Assembly: GCF_007830355.1 (NCBI RefSeq)
Contig: NZ_VLKO01000011.1
Span: 89,390-153,389, forward strand
Length of the DNA: 64,000 bases
Direction of reading: 5' to 3'
Source: Flavobacterium tiangeerense
GTDB lineage: Bacteria; Bacteroidota; Bacteroidia; Flavobacteriales; Flavobacteriaceae
Shown here: positions 45,443 to 54,543 of the stretch, piece by piece
Numbering within the stretch: the first letter of the stretch is position 1
Layout: the number at the start of each line of letters is the position of its first letter
Notes under the pieces: generated by a model
Seen by the model: the letters and a program-made list of their open reading frames with translations, nothing else
Told to the model about the DNA's origin: nothing
Databases searched by the model: none
Made by a program: the position numbers and the translations under genes

Positions 45443-46042
45443 TTATTTAATCCATCCAACTTTTTTTTTCCAAAGATTAATCTCTATTTCTCTTTCAAAA
45501 AGGTTTTTTGGAACTGTTTGATTTTCATTTTCTGCTTGTAGTCTTATTTTTTGTGTTTGTTCTTCTATAGTATTTAAACCAATTTTTAATCTTCGAATGT
45601 TTACCATCGATAAATCATCGCACATATTTGGACTTAAGACACCATTTTTGTCCCAATCAAATTGAGTCCCAAATAATTGAGGTTTTCTCTCCAATACCGC
45701 TATTCTATCTGATAAACGAGCCAAATTTTCTTCGTAATTTTTATTTTCAACTATCCTGTTCTCTAAAATCTTCAAACATTTTTTCATGAATTCAGGTTCG
45801 CTAATAGCATGTTGTATAATTAGCCACGCAGATTCACTTGCTTCAATTCCAACTTTTTCAACAGTAGGAAAACCTAATTCATCAATAATCGCATTGAGTT
45901 TTTTTGCATTGCTAATGTGAAGATTTTCCATTTCAAGAGCATAACCATGAGAGAGCTTTTTTTGCTCAATCAATTTTTGTCTTAATTCTAAATCCTTATT
46001 TTTTAATTTGATTATTTCATTTGCAATTTCAGAATAATTCAT
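45443..46042 (-). CDS. DUF6624 family protein (199 aa)
   Basis: The conserved block GFPTVEKVGIEASESAWLII (about 57-76), LARLSDRIAVLERKPQLFGTQF (about 107-128) and LSPNMCDD match DUF6624, a family of unknown function. It is soluble, with an N-terminal coiled-coil-like helix. It lies in a cluster of small accessory genes. Confidence 0.8.
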   Translation of the reverse strand: MNYSEIANEIIKLKNKDLELRQKLIEQKKLSHGYALEMENLHISNAKKLNAIIDELGFPTVEKVGIEASESAWLIIQHAISEPEFMKKCLKILENRIVENKNYEENLARLSDRIAVLERKPQLFGTQFDWDKNGVLSPNMCDDLSMVNIRRLKIGLNTIEEQTQKIRLQAENENQTVPKNLFEREIEINLWKKKVGWIK

Positions 46043-46054
46043 TTTATTAGAAAA

Positions 46055-46090
46055 ATTTTCGGTTTTAAAAATAGCTATTCACTTCAGTCT
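46055..46090. repeat. Direct repeat, copy 1
   Basis: ATTTTCGGTTTTAAAAATAG followed by CTATTCACTTCAGTC is repeated at 46811-46844 with one indel and a few changes. Each copy lies just upstream (minus strand) of a small gene. Confidence 0.6.
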
Positions 46091-46130
46091 ATCTAAAAAA
46101 ATGTTTTAAAAGTTGGAAGTTTTTCAGTTG

Positions 46131-46511
46131 TTATTTTCCAACCTTTTCAATTGGCCTGAAACGTAAAGCACTCCAAGTCTCATCAATAGATATTGCAGTT
46201 ACTGTCGTAATGCCGAAATCTTCACCTGTCATACGAACTGTGTCTCTATTGATATCAGTTTTAATTTTTGATGTGCCTTTTGGATATGCAAACCATAAAA
46301 CACTATCGTGTTCAATATATTTTAAAACTGTTGTAAGAAAGTCTAAATATTCTTTCTTATTGTTTATAAAAATTAACGTGTTTGTGCTTTTATTTTTTTT
46401 ATCAAAAGTTAGTTTAAAATCAAGTTTTAAAAATTCACTCTCCAAGGCTGATGGAGCATTAATGATTACTCCATTGTTTTTAAATTTAAATTTTTTTATG
46501 ATCTCTTGCAT
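46131..46511 (-). CDS. DUF3052-like small protein (126 aa)
   Basis: The end of the protein, SVLWFAYPKGTSKIKTD (about 74-90) and DETWSALRFRPIEKV, resembles the DUF3052 family. The first half is variable. It is cytoplasmic; function unknown. Its start overlaps the end of the frame at 46496-46765 by 16 bases. Confidence 0.7.
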   Translation of the reverse strand: MQEIIKKFKFKNNGVIINAPSALESEFLKLDFKLTFDKKNKSTNTLIFINNKKEYLDFLTTVLKYIEHDSVLWFAYPKGTSKIKTDINRDTVRMTGEDFGITTVTAISIDETWSALRFRPIEKVGK

Positions 46512-46786
46512 TTTTTTTGTAAATATTCTATTAAAAATTGACGAGGGTTAAATGATAAAAATAGCAAATAATTAGGTCTAATATTTCCCATCTGATTTGA
46601 TTTTTGAAACTTCAAATTCCTAAGCTTTGTATTTTTATCAATCATATTATTTAAAAGTATTTCTCTTTTCTCCATGCTTTTTTTAAATATTTCACCACTT
46701 TTTAATGTGATTACAGTAGGTTCTATTTGTGAAAAACAAATGTTAATTGTAAAAATCAATAGCATTGTTGGTAATTTTTATTTCAT
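46496..46786 (-). pseudogene. Remnant of a small secreted protein
   Basis: From 46786 the frame reads M K stop K L P T M L L I F T I N I C F S Q, so the natural start of a signal peptide carries a TAA at codon 3. An internal ATG at 46765 could still start an 89-residue product (FSQIEPTVITLKSGE...). The C-terminal third looks unlike the rest. No family is recognised, so decay is likely but not proven. Confidence 0.35.
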
Positions 46787-46810
46787 AGTTTGTAAGTTAT
46801 TGTACCGATT

Positions 46811-46844
46811 AATTTTCGGTTTAAAAATAGCTATTCACTTTAGT
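46811..46844. repeat. Direct repeat, copy 2
   Basis: AATTTTCGGTTTAAAAATAG then CTATTCACTTTAGTC, matching 46055-46090. Confidence 0.6.
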
Positions 46845-46876
46845 CCCTCTTAAAAACAGCTTTAAACGTTTGTAAG

Positions 46877-47365
46877 TTATTCTAACTTTTTTGATCTTAT
46901 AAAAATCATAGCAACGGCAGTTGTCACGATTCCCATTATCAAAGCACCTATTGCACCTTGTTTAGCATAATTTGAATAGTTAAAGTTTGCTTCTGCTTCT
47001 GCAGTCGATTTGAAGTAGCCAATTTCAACAGAACGTTTAATCACATTCGGAAAATATTCTGGCGAAATTACATATGAAATGATCCATTGAGTCAACGGAC
47101 TTAACATTGCAATGATTACAGACAAAATTAAACCTGAAATAAGTCCTTGTTTATAACTCATTTGGCCACCATAATAAACCTTCTTTTTTTCTTGTAACGC
47201 CATAACCATAAACCATATAGCTGGAATGGCGAAAAGATTTGTAAGATAGAGATGGTAGTCAATATAATTACTATGGAGTCCGCTCAACTTTTCTAATACC
47301 ATCCAAAGTAATGTCATAATTGAGAATAAAATTGCCCATTTGATTTCAATTTTCAGTTTTTTCAT
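46877..47365 (-). CDS. DUF4199 membrane protein (162 aa)
   Basis: Four membrane segments (about residues 8-25, 42-58, 74-92 and 138-156) with the DUF4199 features: a Tyr/Asn-rich first loop, MSYKQGLISGLILSVI and PEYFPNVIKRSVEIG. DUF4199 is a Bacteroidota family of unknown function. Single gene. Confidence 0.85.
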   Translation of the reverse strand: MKKLKIEIKWAILFSIMTLLWMVLEKLSGLHSNYIDYHLYLTNLFAIPAIWFMVMALQEKKKVYYGGQMSYKQGLISGLILSVIIAMLSPLTQWIISYVISPEYFPNVIKRSVEIGYFKSTAEAEANFNYSNYAKQGAIGALIMGIVTTAVAMIFIRSKKLE

Positions 47366-47942
47366 GGTCTATTTTTTAAGTTAGTTTCATATAGTTTTAT
47401 CCATTCCCTAAGCCGTATCTTTCCTAATATTACCATATACTTAAGTTATATAAAAACTTTTAAACGAGTAAGTTACCGTTAATTACAAAGTAAATATATT
47501 TGATTTAAATTACAAATTAAATTTTTTCTGGTAAAAATTGCTTTTTGAGTATAAGAATAAACCGAAGTATAAAATGATTTAAAATCGCTATTTGAGTTCT
47601 AAAAAAGTAAATTCTTCCAGTTCCAGTTCTAGTTATAAAAAGTATAGAAACAGCTGAATGAGCAGCACTTGGTGGTTTGTGAGATGGTAATATCGAGTGA
47701 TGCGAAAAGGGTATTTAACTTCCATCTTCTACTATGATGTACTGTATTATGACCTTAAGATTTAGAAAATAGGCTTGTTTTGAATAACCAATAAGAACAA
47801 TGTTTTATGTAAACACACACCTATTTTAGAGGATATTTTGGGTGCAAAGTTCTTATACAATTTGACGTTTTTGCCGTTTTGATTACGGAACTGTCTGCAT
47901 CGATTAAAGTGTTATTGTATCACAACTGCTTATTTTATAGCG
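47366..47942. other. Gene-free region
   Basis: 577 bp between DUF4199 and the PAS kinase. No open frame with protein character, no hairpin terminator and no known repeat could be seen; it may hold decayed sequence. Confidence 0.45.
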
Positions 47943-49076
47943 TTATTTAGTTTTCTTTGCGGGTAATGTAAAATAAAAAGAAGAACCTGCGCCTTCTGTA
48001 CTTTCTACCCAAATTTTACCTCCATTTTTTTCTACAAAGCCTTTCGATAATATTAATCCGATACCGGCTTCTTTATCCTTTTTCCATGTGTTTGAAATAG
48101 TGGTTATTTCTGGTGTAAAGAGTTTATCTTTTATATCTTTTGTAATGCCTATTCCGTCATCTTTTATCTCAATGATAATTGAATTTTCTTTTGTTTTCGC
48201 ACGAACTACAATTTTACCGTCTTTATGCGAATATTTTATTGCATTGTTAAGTAGGCTATGGAGTATAGAAGACAGCATTTCGCTGTCTGCAAAAACATTT
48301 ATATTTTTCTTTATGTTATTATGAAGGTGAACCTTATTTGCAACAGCAATGTCATTTATTGCATCAAACACTTTCTTAACATCGGTATAAAGATCAATTT
48401 TTACGGGAGCAAAAGCTTCCGATGCATATTTTATTCTTGCCCATTCTACTAAATAATCCAACAGGTTTAATTGCTGTTTTGACGTTATATGAAGTAGTTG
48501 GAGCATTTCTTTTGCTGCATCCTTATCCATTTTATCAAAATTTTTATTTAGGTATTCAGCTGTACCTGTTACTCCTGTGAGTAGAGTTCTAAAATCATGT
48601 GACAGTATAAAAAGTATACTTTCTTTATGCACGCTAAGTTCTTCTACATCTCTTGCATACTTTTCTGCATTCTGTCTCTCGGTTAGGTCTCGAAGGATTT
48701 TGACATACCCTTTTACTTCTCCATCTTCACCTTTTAAAGGATAAACTTGACCGTACGCATAAAATTTGCTTCCGTCTTTACGAATGTGCCATCTGTTGTC
48801 TGCAGCTTTTCCATCTTGTAGTGCTTTTTTAATTTCAGCTTTTGGCAGGCCTTTGGTTTTGTCATCTTCAGTAAAAATAATATCAAAGTCTTTCCCCATT
48901 ATTTCTTCTACTTCATATTGAAATAATTGTGTTGAGCCTGAACTCCAGCTGTTTATTTTTAAGTCATTATCCATTGAAAAAATGGAATAATCAGGCATGC
49001 TGTCTATGACCTGACTAAAAAACTCTGCTGAAAGGATGTGCTCACCTTCGGGTGCGCTTGATTTTTTATTTTTCAT
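47943..49076 (-). CDS. PAS-domain sensor histidine kinase (377 aa)
   Basis: One PAS domain (about 18-130; SMPDYSIFSMDNDLKINSW, YVKILRDLTERQ) is followed by a HisKA-type region with SHDFRTLLTGV (phospho-acceptor His) and an HATPase with N-box NNAIKYSH, DDGIGI and GIGLILSKGF. There is no membrane segment, so it is a cytoplasmic sensor. No response regulator is adjacent. It lies downstream of the copper operon, but co-regulation is not shown. Confidence 0.9.
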   Translation of the reverse strand: MKNKKSSAPEGEHILSAEFFSQVIDSMPDYSIFSMDNDLKINSWSSGSTQLFQYEVEEIMGKDFDIIFTEDDKTKGLPKAEIKKALQDGKAADNRWHIRKDGSKFYAYGQVYPLKGEDGEVKGYVKILRDLTERQNAEKYARDVEELSVHKESILFILSHDFRTLLTGVTGTAEYLNKNFDKMDKDAAKEMLQLLHITSKQQLNLLDYLVEWARIKYASEAFAPVKIDLYTDVKKVFDAINDIAVANKVHLHNNIKKNINVFADSEMLSSILHSLLNNAIKYSHKDGKIVVRAKTKENSIIIEIKDDGIGITKDIKDKLFTPEITTISNTWKKDKEAGIGLILSKGFVEKNGGKIWVESTEGAGSSFYFTLPAKKTK

Positions 49077-49139
49077 TGGATTCGTTTAGAAATACGTTTT
49101 ATTGCCTAATTGCTGCTATTTGATTCCTTTTTTCTAGCG

Positions 49140-51551
49140 TTAATAATTCAAATTCACTCCAAAACCTAATCCCATATCACTATCGAAATGTGTTTTAATG
49201 CTAACGTTTCTTTTAATAATATAGCGTATTCCTGCCATGAATTCTTTATCTGTATTCCACATCAAATCCATTCTTAATCTTTTTGAAACGGGAATGTCCA
49301 TTCGTTCAAATTGCAATCTGAAATTACCGTCTGTAAAAACTTCGGCTTGTGCTTTTATAAGCATGGGCAATGTGTATTCTAATCCTGCACTAAATACAGA
49401 ACGTTCGTCTTTGGTGCTACCTTGTCCAAATATATTTTTATCCATTTCGCCATCTTCCATTTTTCTGTATCGCCAATCAAATCCAACAAACGGCATAATC
49501 CATTGCATTTTGCCAATGTAACGCCCAATGTGTGTTTCTGTTTCATAACCGTGCATATTGTTATAACCCAATCTCCATTCTGTTCCGATGCTCCAACGTG
49601 TGTTGCTAAACATTGCCATTCCGTCATTTCCATTGGTTGCAAAATCATTTTCTGCCATAAGATGAAATTTTCGGTCTTCGCCAAATAATTTTCGTTGTGC
49701 TAATTTTGGATTTGGTATTAATGGATTTGGTGCTTGATTTTCATACGTAAAAACTCTGCCCATTCCTGCCATCATGTGATAGAGGATATGACAATGAAAA
49801 AACCAATCGCCCTCTACATTAGCGTTAAATTCTAAAACATCCGTTTCCATTGGCATAATGTCGATGATGTTTTTGAGTGGTGCGTAATCGCCTTGTCCGT
49901 TAAGAATTCTAAAATCGTGTCCATGCAAGTGCATCGGGTGTCGCATCATGGAACCATTGTATATTGTGATCCGAACATTCTCGCCTTTTTTGATTAAAAT
50001 TTTATCGGTTTCAGAAACCACTTTATTGTCTAAACTCCAAACATAACGGTTCATATTTCCTGACAATTCAAATCGCAATTCTTTAATCGGTGCGTCTTTT
50101 GGTAGCGTTGTCTTTTTTGGCGACTTTAACATGGCGTAATTTAACGTTACAATGTCCGAAAGTTTATTACTGTTATAATCGTCTTCGGTGCTGCTTGCTG
50201 CATGCGCGGCCATTTTCATTTCATTCCCATTGTGTTTAGAATGATCCATTTTTTCACCATCACTTTTTTCTGCTTTCTCTTTGCTCTTGCCGTTTTTCTC
50301 ATCTCCAGTAATTTCGGGATACATAACTACGTTCATATCCATCTGATTGTAGGACATACTCATTCCCATATCGTCTAAATCACCGTTCATTTTCATCATA
50401 TCATTCATCATTTTCATACCTTCAAAATATTTTAATTTTGGTAGGGGAGAAGTAAGCTGTTTGATGCCATCACCTAAATATAGTGATGCTGATTTTGTGC
50501 GGTCTTCAGAAGTCACCAAAAATTCGTAAGCGGTTTTATCGGCTGGAATGGTAACAATTACATCGTAAGTTTCGGAAACGGCAACAATTAATCTGTCCAC
50601 TTCTACTGGTTCTACATCGTTACCATCATTAGCAACAACAGTCATTTTTCCGCCTGCATAATTGAGCCAAAAGTAGGTTGATGCACCACCATTTGAAATT
50701 CGTAATCGCACTTTATCGCCACCTTTAAATTGAGATAATTGACTTTCGTTTTTACCGTTAATTAAGAATTTATTGTAATAGACATCACTTACATCCATTG
50801 CGTTCATTCGTTTCCATTCGTTCGTTACTTTGGTTTTGAAATTTCCTTGTTGGATTGCTTCGGCATAACTTTGCGTGGTACCTTTTTGAATGGCAAACCA
50901 ATCGGTTGCGTTATGCAACATGCGGTGTACGTTATTTGGATTTACGTCTGTCCATTCGCTTAAAAGTAAAGGTACGCTTGGCAAATCATCAATTCCTTTT
51001 CTAAAGGTTGGGTCGTTTGGTTTTTTGAGCATTATAAAGCTGCCGTACATCCCAATTTGTTCTTGTAAACCCGAATGACTATGATACCAATGTGTTCCGT
51101 TTTGAATGATTGGAAATGTATATTTGTGAGTAGTGTTTGGTTCAATTGGCATTTGTGTTAAAAAAGGAACGCCATCTTCTTTGTTTGGTAAAAATAATCC
51201 GTGCCAATGCAATGAGGTACTTTCTTTTAGCTCGTTATGTACATAAATTTCGGCAATGTCACCTTCGGTAAATGTGAGGGTTGGCATCGGAATTTGTCCG
51301 TTTACAGCAATGGCATGTTTTGGTTTTTCACCAAAAGTTACTAGTGTATCACGAACAAATAAATCATAACGAACGATTTTTTGAGCTGATGAAATTGTTG
51401 AAATAAAAGAAAGAAACAAGCTTACAATAATTATTTTTGAGTTGTACGTATTGCAGCCCGACTTGAACGGAGCTCTTTTTTGTGAAGCGTAGCGGAGCAA
51501 AAAAAGCGGGAGTGGAAGGCGGAATAGCTGCCCAAATGATTTTAATTTCAT
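49140..51551 (-). CDS. Multicopper oxidase fused to a CopB-like outer-membrane barrel (803 aa)
   Basis: Cupredoxin domain 1 (about 60-175) has HWHG and HSHSG copper ligands; domain 3 has HPMHLHGHDF and HCHILYHMMAGMG (type 1/2/3 copper). A Met/His-rich insert (about 375-455; MKMMNDMMKM, MDHSKHNGNEMKMAAH) matches CopA-type copper resistance oxidases. After about residue 640 the protein continues as a beta-barrel like CopB (FDWRYRKMEDGEMD, ERMDIPVSKRLRMDL), normally a separate gene. Residues 6-34 of the N-terminus are encoded by a palindromic repeat. It probably oxidises or binds Cu(I) at the envelope. Confidence 0.88.
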   Translation of the reverse strand: MKLKSFGQLFRLPLPLFLLRYASQKRAPFKSGCNTYNSKIIIVSLFLSFISTISSAQKIVRYDLFVRDTLVTFGEKPKHAIAVNGQIPMPTLTFTEGDIAEIYVHNELKESTSLHWHGLFLPNKEDGVPFLTQMPIEPNTTHKYTFPIIQNGTHWYHSHSGLQEQIGMYGSFIMLKKPNDPTFRKGIDDLPSVPLLLSEWTDVNPNNVHRMLHNATDWFAIQKGTTQSYAEAIQQGNFKTKVTNEWKRMNAMDVSDVYYNKFLINGKNESQLSQFKGGDKVRLRISNGGASTYFWLNYAGGKMTVVANDGNDVEPVEVDRLIVAVSETYDVIVTIPADKTAYEFLVTSEDRTKSASLYLGDGIKQLTSPLPKLKYFEGMKMMNDMMKMNGDLDDMGMSMSYNQMDMNVVMYPEITGDEKNGKSKEKAEKSDGEKMDHSKHNGNEMKMAAHAASSTEDDYNSNKLSDIVTLNYAMLKSPKKTTLPKDAPIKELRFELSGNMNRYVWSLDNKVVSETDKILIKKGENVRITIYNGSMMRHPMHLHGHDFRILNGQGDYAPLKNIIDIMPMETDVLEFNANVEGDWFFHCHILYHMMAGMGRVFTYENQAPNPLIPNPKLAQRKLFGEDRKFHLMAENDFATNGNDGMAMFSNTRWSIGTEWRLGYNNMHGYETETHIGRYIGKMQWIMPFVGFDWRYRKMEDGEMDKNIFGQGSTKDERSVFSAGLEYTLPMLIKAQAEVFTDGNFRLQFERMDIPVSKRLRMDLMWNTDKEFMAGIRYIIKRNVSIKTHFDSDMGLGFGVNLNY
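51451..51535. repeat. Palindromic repeat inside the oxidase signal region
   Basis: On the minus strand AGCTATTCCGCCTTCCACTC and CGTTCAAGTCGGGCTGCAA form the arms around a hairpin CTTTTTTG/CAAAAAAG. The arms match those of 37727-37830. It encodes about residues 6-34 of the multicopper oxidase in frame, with no stop. Confidence 0.75.
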
Positions 51552-51561
51552 AATTTATTTT

Positions 51562-52275
51562 TTAAATCAGTACACATAACATAATGCCACTCATTGCAAT
51601 CATCAATGCATCTTCAATAATAGTTACAGTACTCATGGGTAAATTGAAAACTGCTCCCAAACAGGCACATTGAATTTTCTTTTTGTTTAAGACCGATTGT
51701 AGTACACCAATGATACTGATACTCATTACGAGTACTGTAAGTGAATTAGTTAGTATCGGATTGAAATTGATTAGAAATGCAATTCCCAATCCTAATTCAA
51801 TAAAAACATATAGGTATGCCCATGCTGGAATTTTTTTTGCTAGAACATCATACATCACATAACTTTCAGCAAAACCTTTGATATTTAGTAATTTAAAAAA
51901 AGAGAAAATAAGAAAGAATCCTGACATAAAATGTCTCATTGCTTGCATAAAGTCAAATTTTGTATTTTGCGTTTGCACCAATGTAGTTACTAATAAAATG
52001 TAGAAAAAGATCAGCAAAATGGGTTTGTAGGTTTCAAACCATGACTTAGTTTGTTCTCCAATTTCACTGTGATTGATTGCTGATATTTGATATTTTGAGT
52101 CTAAAACGTGTTGTAAGTTGGGTAAAGCAATGTGTTTATCCATTGTAATAGTTGCGGTTTCAGTATCTTTTGAAACGGTAACATTTGTAACATTTTCTAT
52201 TGTTGATAGAGCCGATTTTACTTTTGCTTCACAACTTGAACAGGTCATTCCTAGTACTGTGTAGGTGTGTGTCAT
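51562..52275 (-). CDS. HMA domain fused to MauE/DoxX-like membrane protein (237 aa)
   Basis: The N-terminal heavy-metal-associated domain has GMTCSSCEAKV (about 9-19, CxxC copper site). Four membrane helices follow (about 85-103, 115-135, 150-170, 178-197), plus a final one, resembling the MauE/DoxX-type family; KKKIQCACLGAVFNLP carries a CxC pair. It probably moves or delivers metal or reducing power in the inner membrane. It lies 10 bases before the oxidase gene in the same operon. Confidence 0.82.
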   Translation of the reverse strand: MTHTYTVLGMTCSSCEAKVKSALSTIENVTNVTVSKDTETATITMDKHIALPNLQHVLDSKYQISAINHSEIGEQTKSWFETYKPILLIFFYILLVTTLVQTQNTKFDFMQAMRHFMSGFFLIFSFFKLLNIKGFAESYVMYDVLAKKIPAWAYLYVFIELGLGIAFLINFNPILTNSLTVLVMSISIIGVLQSVLNKKKIQCACLGAVFNLPMSTVTIIEDALMIAMSGIMLCVLI

Positions 52276-52350
52276 GAGTTTGTATAATTAAAATCAACTT
52301 CACAAAAAATAATGCAAAGTTGATTTATTAGATTTTAAAATAGTATTGAT

Positions 52351-52659
52351 TTACATAACAGGTTCAGTTAATGGCATTCCGCATTTTGAACATTCACTGT
52401 TTAATTCACCTTGAACTTCTGGGTGCATCGGACAAGAAAAAATTTTGGTTTCTACTTCCTTTTTGGTTGTTTCTTTCACAAAAACGGTGTCTTTCTCCAT
52501 AATTATAGTTTTACTTTCTGAACTTGTTGCATCATTTGTAATGACAGTAGTGTCAGTTACTACTATTTCATTTTCAGTTGATGTATCTTCTTTGCTTTTT
52601 TGGTTGCAAGAAACAGTTACTAATGCCAATGCTACAGCGGTTAAAATTACATTTTTCAT
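52351..52659 (-). CDS. Lipoprotein with heavy-metal-binding domain (102 aa)
   Basis: A lipoprotein signal (MKNVILTAVALALVTVSC, Cys18) is followed by a Thr/Glu-rich linker and a C-terminal metal-binding motif CPMHPEVQGELNSECSKCGM (about 75-94, Cys/His ligands). The domain is common in heavy-metal efflux proteins and periplasmic metal chaperones. It sits in the copper operon 75 bases upstream of the HMA-MauE gene. Confidence 0.85.
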   Translation of the reverse strand: MKNVILTAVALALVTVSCNQKSKEDTSTENEIVVTDTTVITNDATSSESKTIIMEKDTVFVKETTKKEVETKIFSCPMHPEVQGELNSECSKCGMPLTEPVM

Positions 52660-52835
52660 TTTTTTATCTTTTTAAAACAAAACAATATACTTTTTTAGAT
52701 AAGTAGTTAGTCTTGAATTGATTATATTTTTACTTCTTGCAGATTTCTGCACATTTTCTATCTGCAATATTATAATGTCTTTGCATTTAGAATGTTACAG
52801 ATTTATTTGTTTAAGTTGTGTAATTCACATTTCAA

Positions 52836-53735
52836 TTACTTTATAGTTTCGACAACTTTACCACAGCTTAACATCATTGAGCCATAATACGGATTTTTAA
52901 CTGTATTTTCTTTGCTTAACCAGTTGGCCCCTTTACCATTGTTTGCCATTGGACAATATTGGTAGTATGTTGGTGTTTTTTGTTTTGAGACTTTAATTAA
53001 AGCGTAGATATTTGATGAAAGCGTATCAAAATGATCTCTTTGTTTTTTCGCATCTTTAGTGTTTGCGATGATTTGAGTATCTACTTTTATGGTTTTTAAA
53101 ACCTTCATCCAAACGGTGTGTTGGTCTGTATTTAAAGTTTCCATTTTGACAGCATTTATTGCTGAAAGCAATTCTTTTGCTTTTGTAGATGCTGCGTTTC
53201 CGTCTGTTTTTACTAAAGCATTTTTAACCTCAAAATAGTTGTCGAAAACAGCTTTTAGTGGGTTGGTTTCCATCGCCTGTATACTAGCACTTAGTTTTTT
53301 TGCTTCAACCGTTGTTGATTCTGAATGATTTGCGTGTTCACTGTGGTTTTCTGCAGCAATTTCTTTTTTAGGCTCTGTTTTTACATCAATTTTTGCTTCT
53401 CTATCGTATTGGCAACAGCCAGGAAGGTTTGAATATACGTTATCAGGGGCAAGAAATTTTTCGCTGTCGTAACCAGATAATGCAATGCTTTTTAAAATTT
53501 CATCTGGATTTGTTTTTTTGCTATCATACGTTACTGTAGCCATTTTTGTATCTTCGTTCCAATCTACAGTGGCTATATTTTTTATATTACCAGCTTTTTC
53601 GATTGCTGTTTCACACATCCCGCAGTTACCAAAGATTTTAACTGTTTCGGTTACTGAACTTTTAATTTGTGCGTTGGACACTGTAAAAGATAGCAATACT
53701 GTGATTGCTACCCATGTTTTTGACATTAGTTTCAT
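52836..53735 (-). CDS. Secreted HMA-domain plus DUF3347 protein (299 aa)
   Basis: The start at 53735 (MKLMSKTWVAITVLLSF) gives a signal peptide ending SNAQ. An HMA domain (about 27-95) has GNCGMCETAIEKA as metal site. GCCQYDREAKID and a His-rich linker (NHSEHANHSE) follow. The C-terminal DUF3347 (about 150-290) includes YYQYCPMANNGKGANWLS and NPYYGSMMLSCG. It is a probable periplasmic copper-binding protein of the efflux/detoxification operon. Confidence 0.85.
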   Translation of the reverse strand: MKLMSKTWVAITVLLSFTVSNAQIKSSVTETVKIFGNCGMCETAIEKAGNIKNIATVDWNEDTKMATVTYDSKKTNPDEILKSIALSGYDSEKFLAPDNVYSNLPGCCQYDREAKIDVKTEPKKEIAAENHSEHANHSESTTVEAKKLSASIQAMETNPLKAVFDNYFEVKNALVKTDGNAASTKAKELLSAINAVKMETLNTDQHTVWMKVLKTIKVDTQIIANTKDAKKQRDHFDTLSSNIYALIKVSKQKTPTYYQYCPMANNGKGANWLSKENTVKNPYYGSMMLSCGKVVETIK

Positions 53736-53830
53736 TTTAATAAATTTTAATATTTGATATATAAATAATTTTGAAAACAAAGTATTTGTTTTCGACAAGA
53801 CAGTTTTATGGCTGTTAAAATTCTAAATTA

Positions 53831-54196
53831 TTATATTTTTGGTGGAAGCCAAACGGAAGTAAAACCTGAAGAAATATAGGTTTCTGAATGATGAAATTTT
53901 GGTTTTTCAGTAGAAAAATTAAAATTATAGTTGTTAAATTCTATTTCGTTGAACGAAATTAAACTAAAGTTTACTGTTGATGTGGTGCAGTTTGAATGAC
54001 CACATTTTCCGCCACAACTATTGTCTTCTTCATTAGATTGTGTTTTTTTACAACACTCTTTCTTTTCGGTTTTAGAAGTCGCTTCTTTTTTGTTACACTC
54101 TTTTTCAGTTTTAGTTCCACATGCATAACCCAAAGATGGCAACAAAAAGAAGCCAAGCGATAGCATTATAATTAATATGTGTAACCTTTTTTTCAT
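53831..54196 (-). CDS. Cys-rich secreted protein (121 aa), first gene of copper operon
   Basis: Residues 1-25 form a signal peptide (MKKRLHILIIMLSLGFFLLP...GYA). The mature part is Lys/Glu/Cys-rich with KKECCKK and CGGKCGHSNC, and the C-terminus ends SVWLPPKI. The Cys and His pattern suggests metal binding, consistent with four downstream copper genes, but I do not recognise a characterised family. It may bind copper at the cell surface or periplasm. Confidence 0.7.
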   Translation of the reverse strand: MKKRLHILIIMLSLGFFLLPSLGYACGTKTEKECNKKEATSKTEKKECCKKTQSNEEDNSCGGKCGHSNCTTSTVNFSLISFNEIEFNNYNFNFSTEKPKFHHSETYISSGFTSVWLPPKI

Positions 54197-54543
54197 TTGT
54201 CAAAGATAAGGCGTAATTCTAAAATATTATGTTAATTTTCAGCAGGGTTTTTAGTGATCCGTGTAGCAAAGAGGTAGCAGTTACTATTTCGTTGCCAGAC
54301 AACAGGCGTGGAGTAGCTAACGTATTTTTATATTTTATAAAAACCAAACAAAGGAAGATAAACATCCTGAAAGTGAATTCTAGCGGTCGTTTTTGACAGC
54401 CTGATGTGCGTTCGCTTTTTTCTAGTTGCTAATTTTTTTTCAGCTATCTTCTGCTAAATTGTAGTCCAAAATACCCTGGTGTATGGTCCAAAATGTTTAG
54501 GATCTCTGAGAATATTTGATCTTCATTATAAAAGATAATTTAC
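54197..54543. other. Gene-free region upstream of copper operon
   Basis: Should contain the promoter of the copper operon on the minus strand. No clear -33/-7 pair or operator palindrome could be assigned, and no repeat was recognised. Confidence 0.45.
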
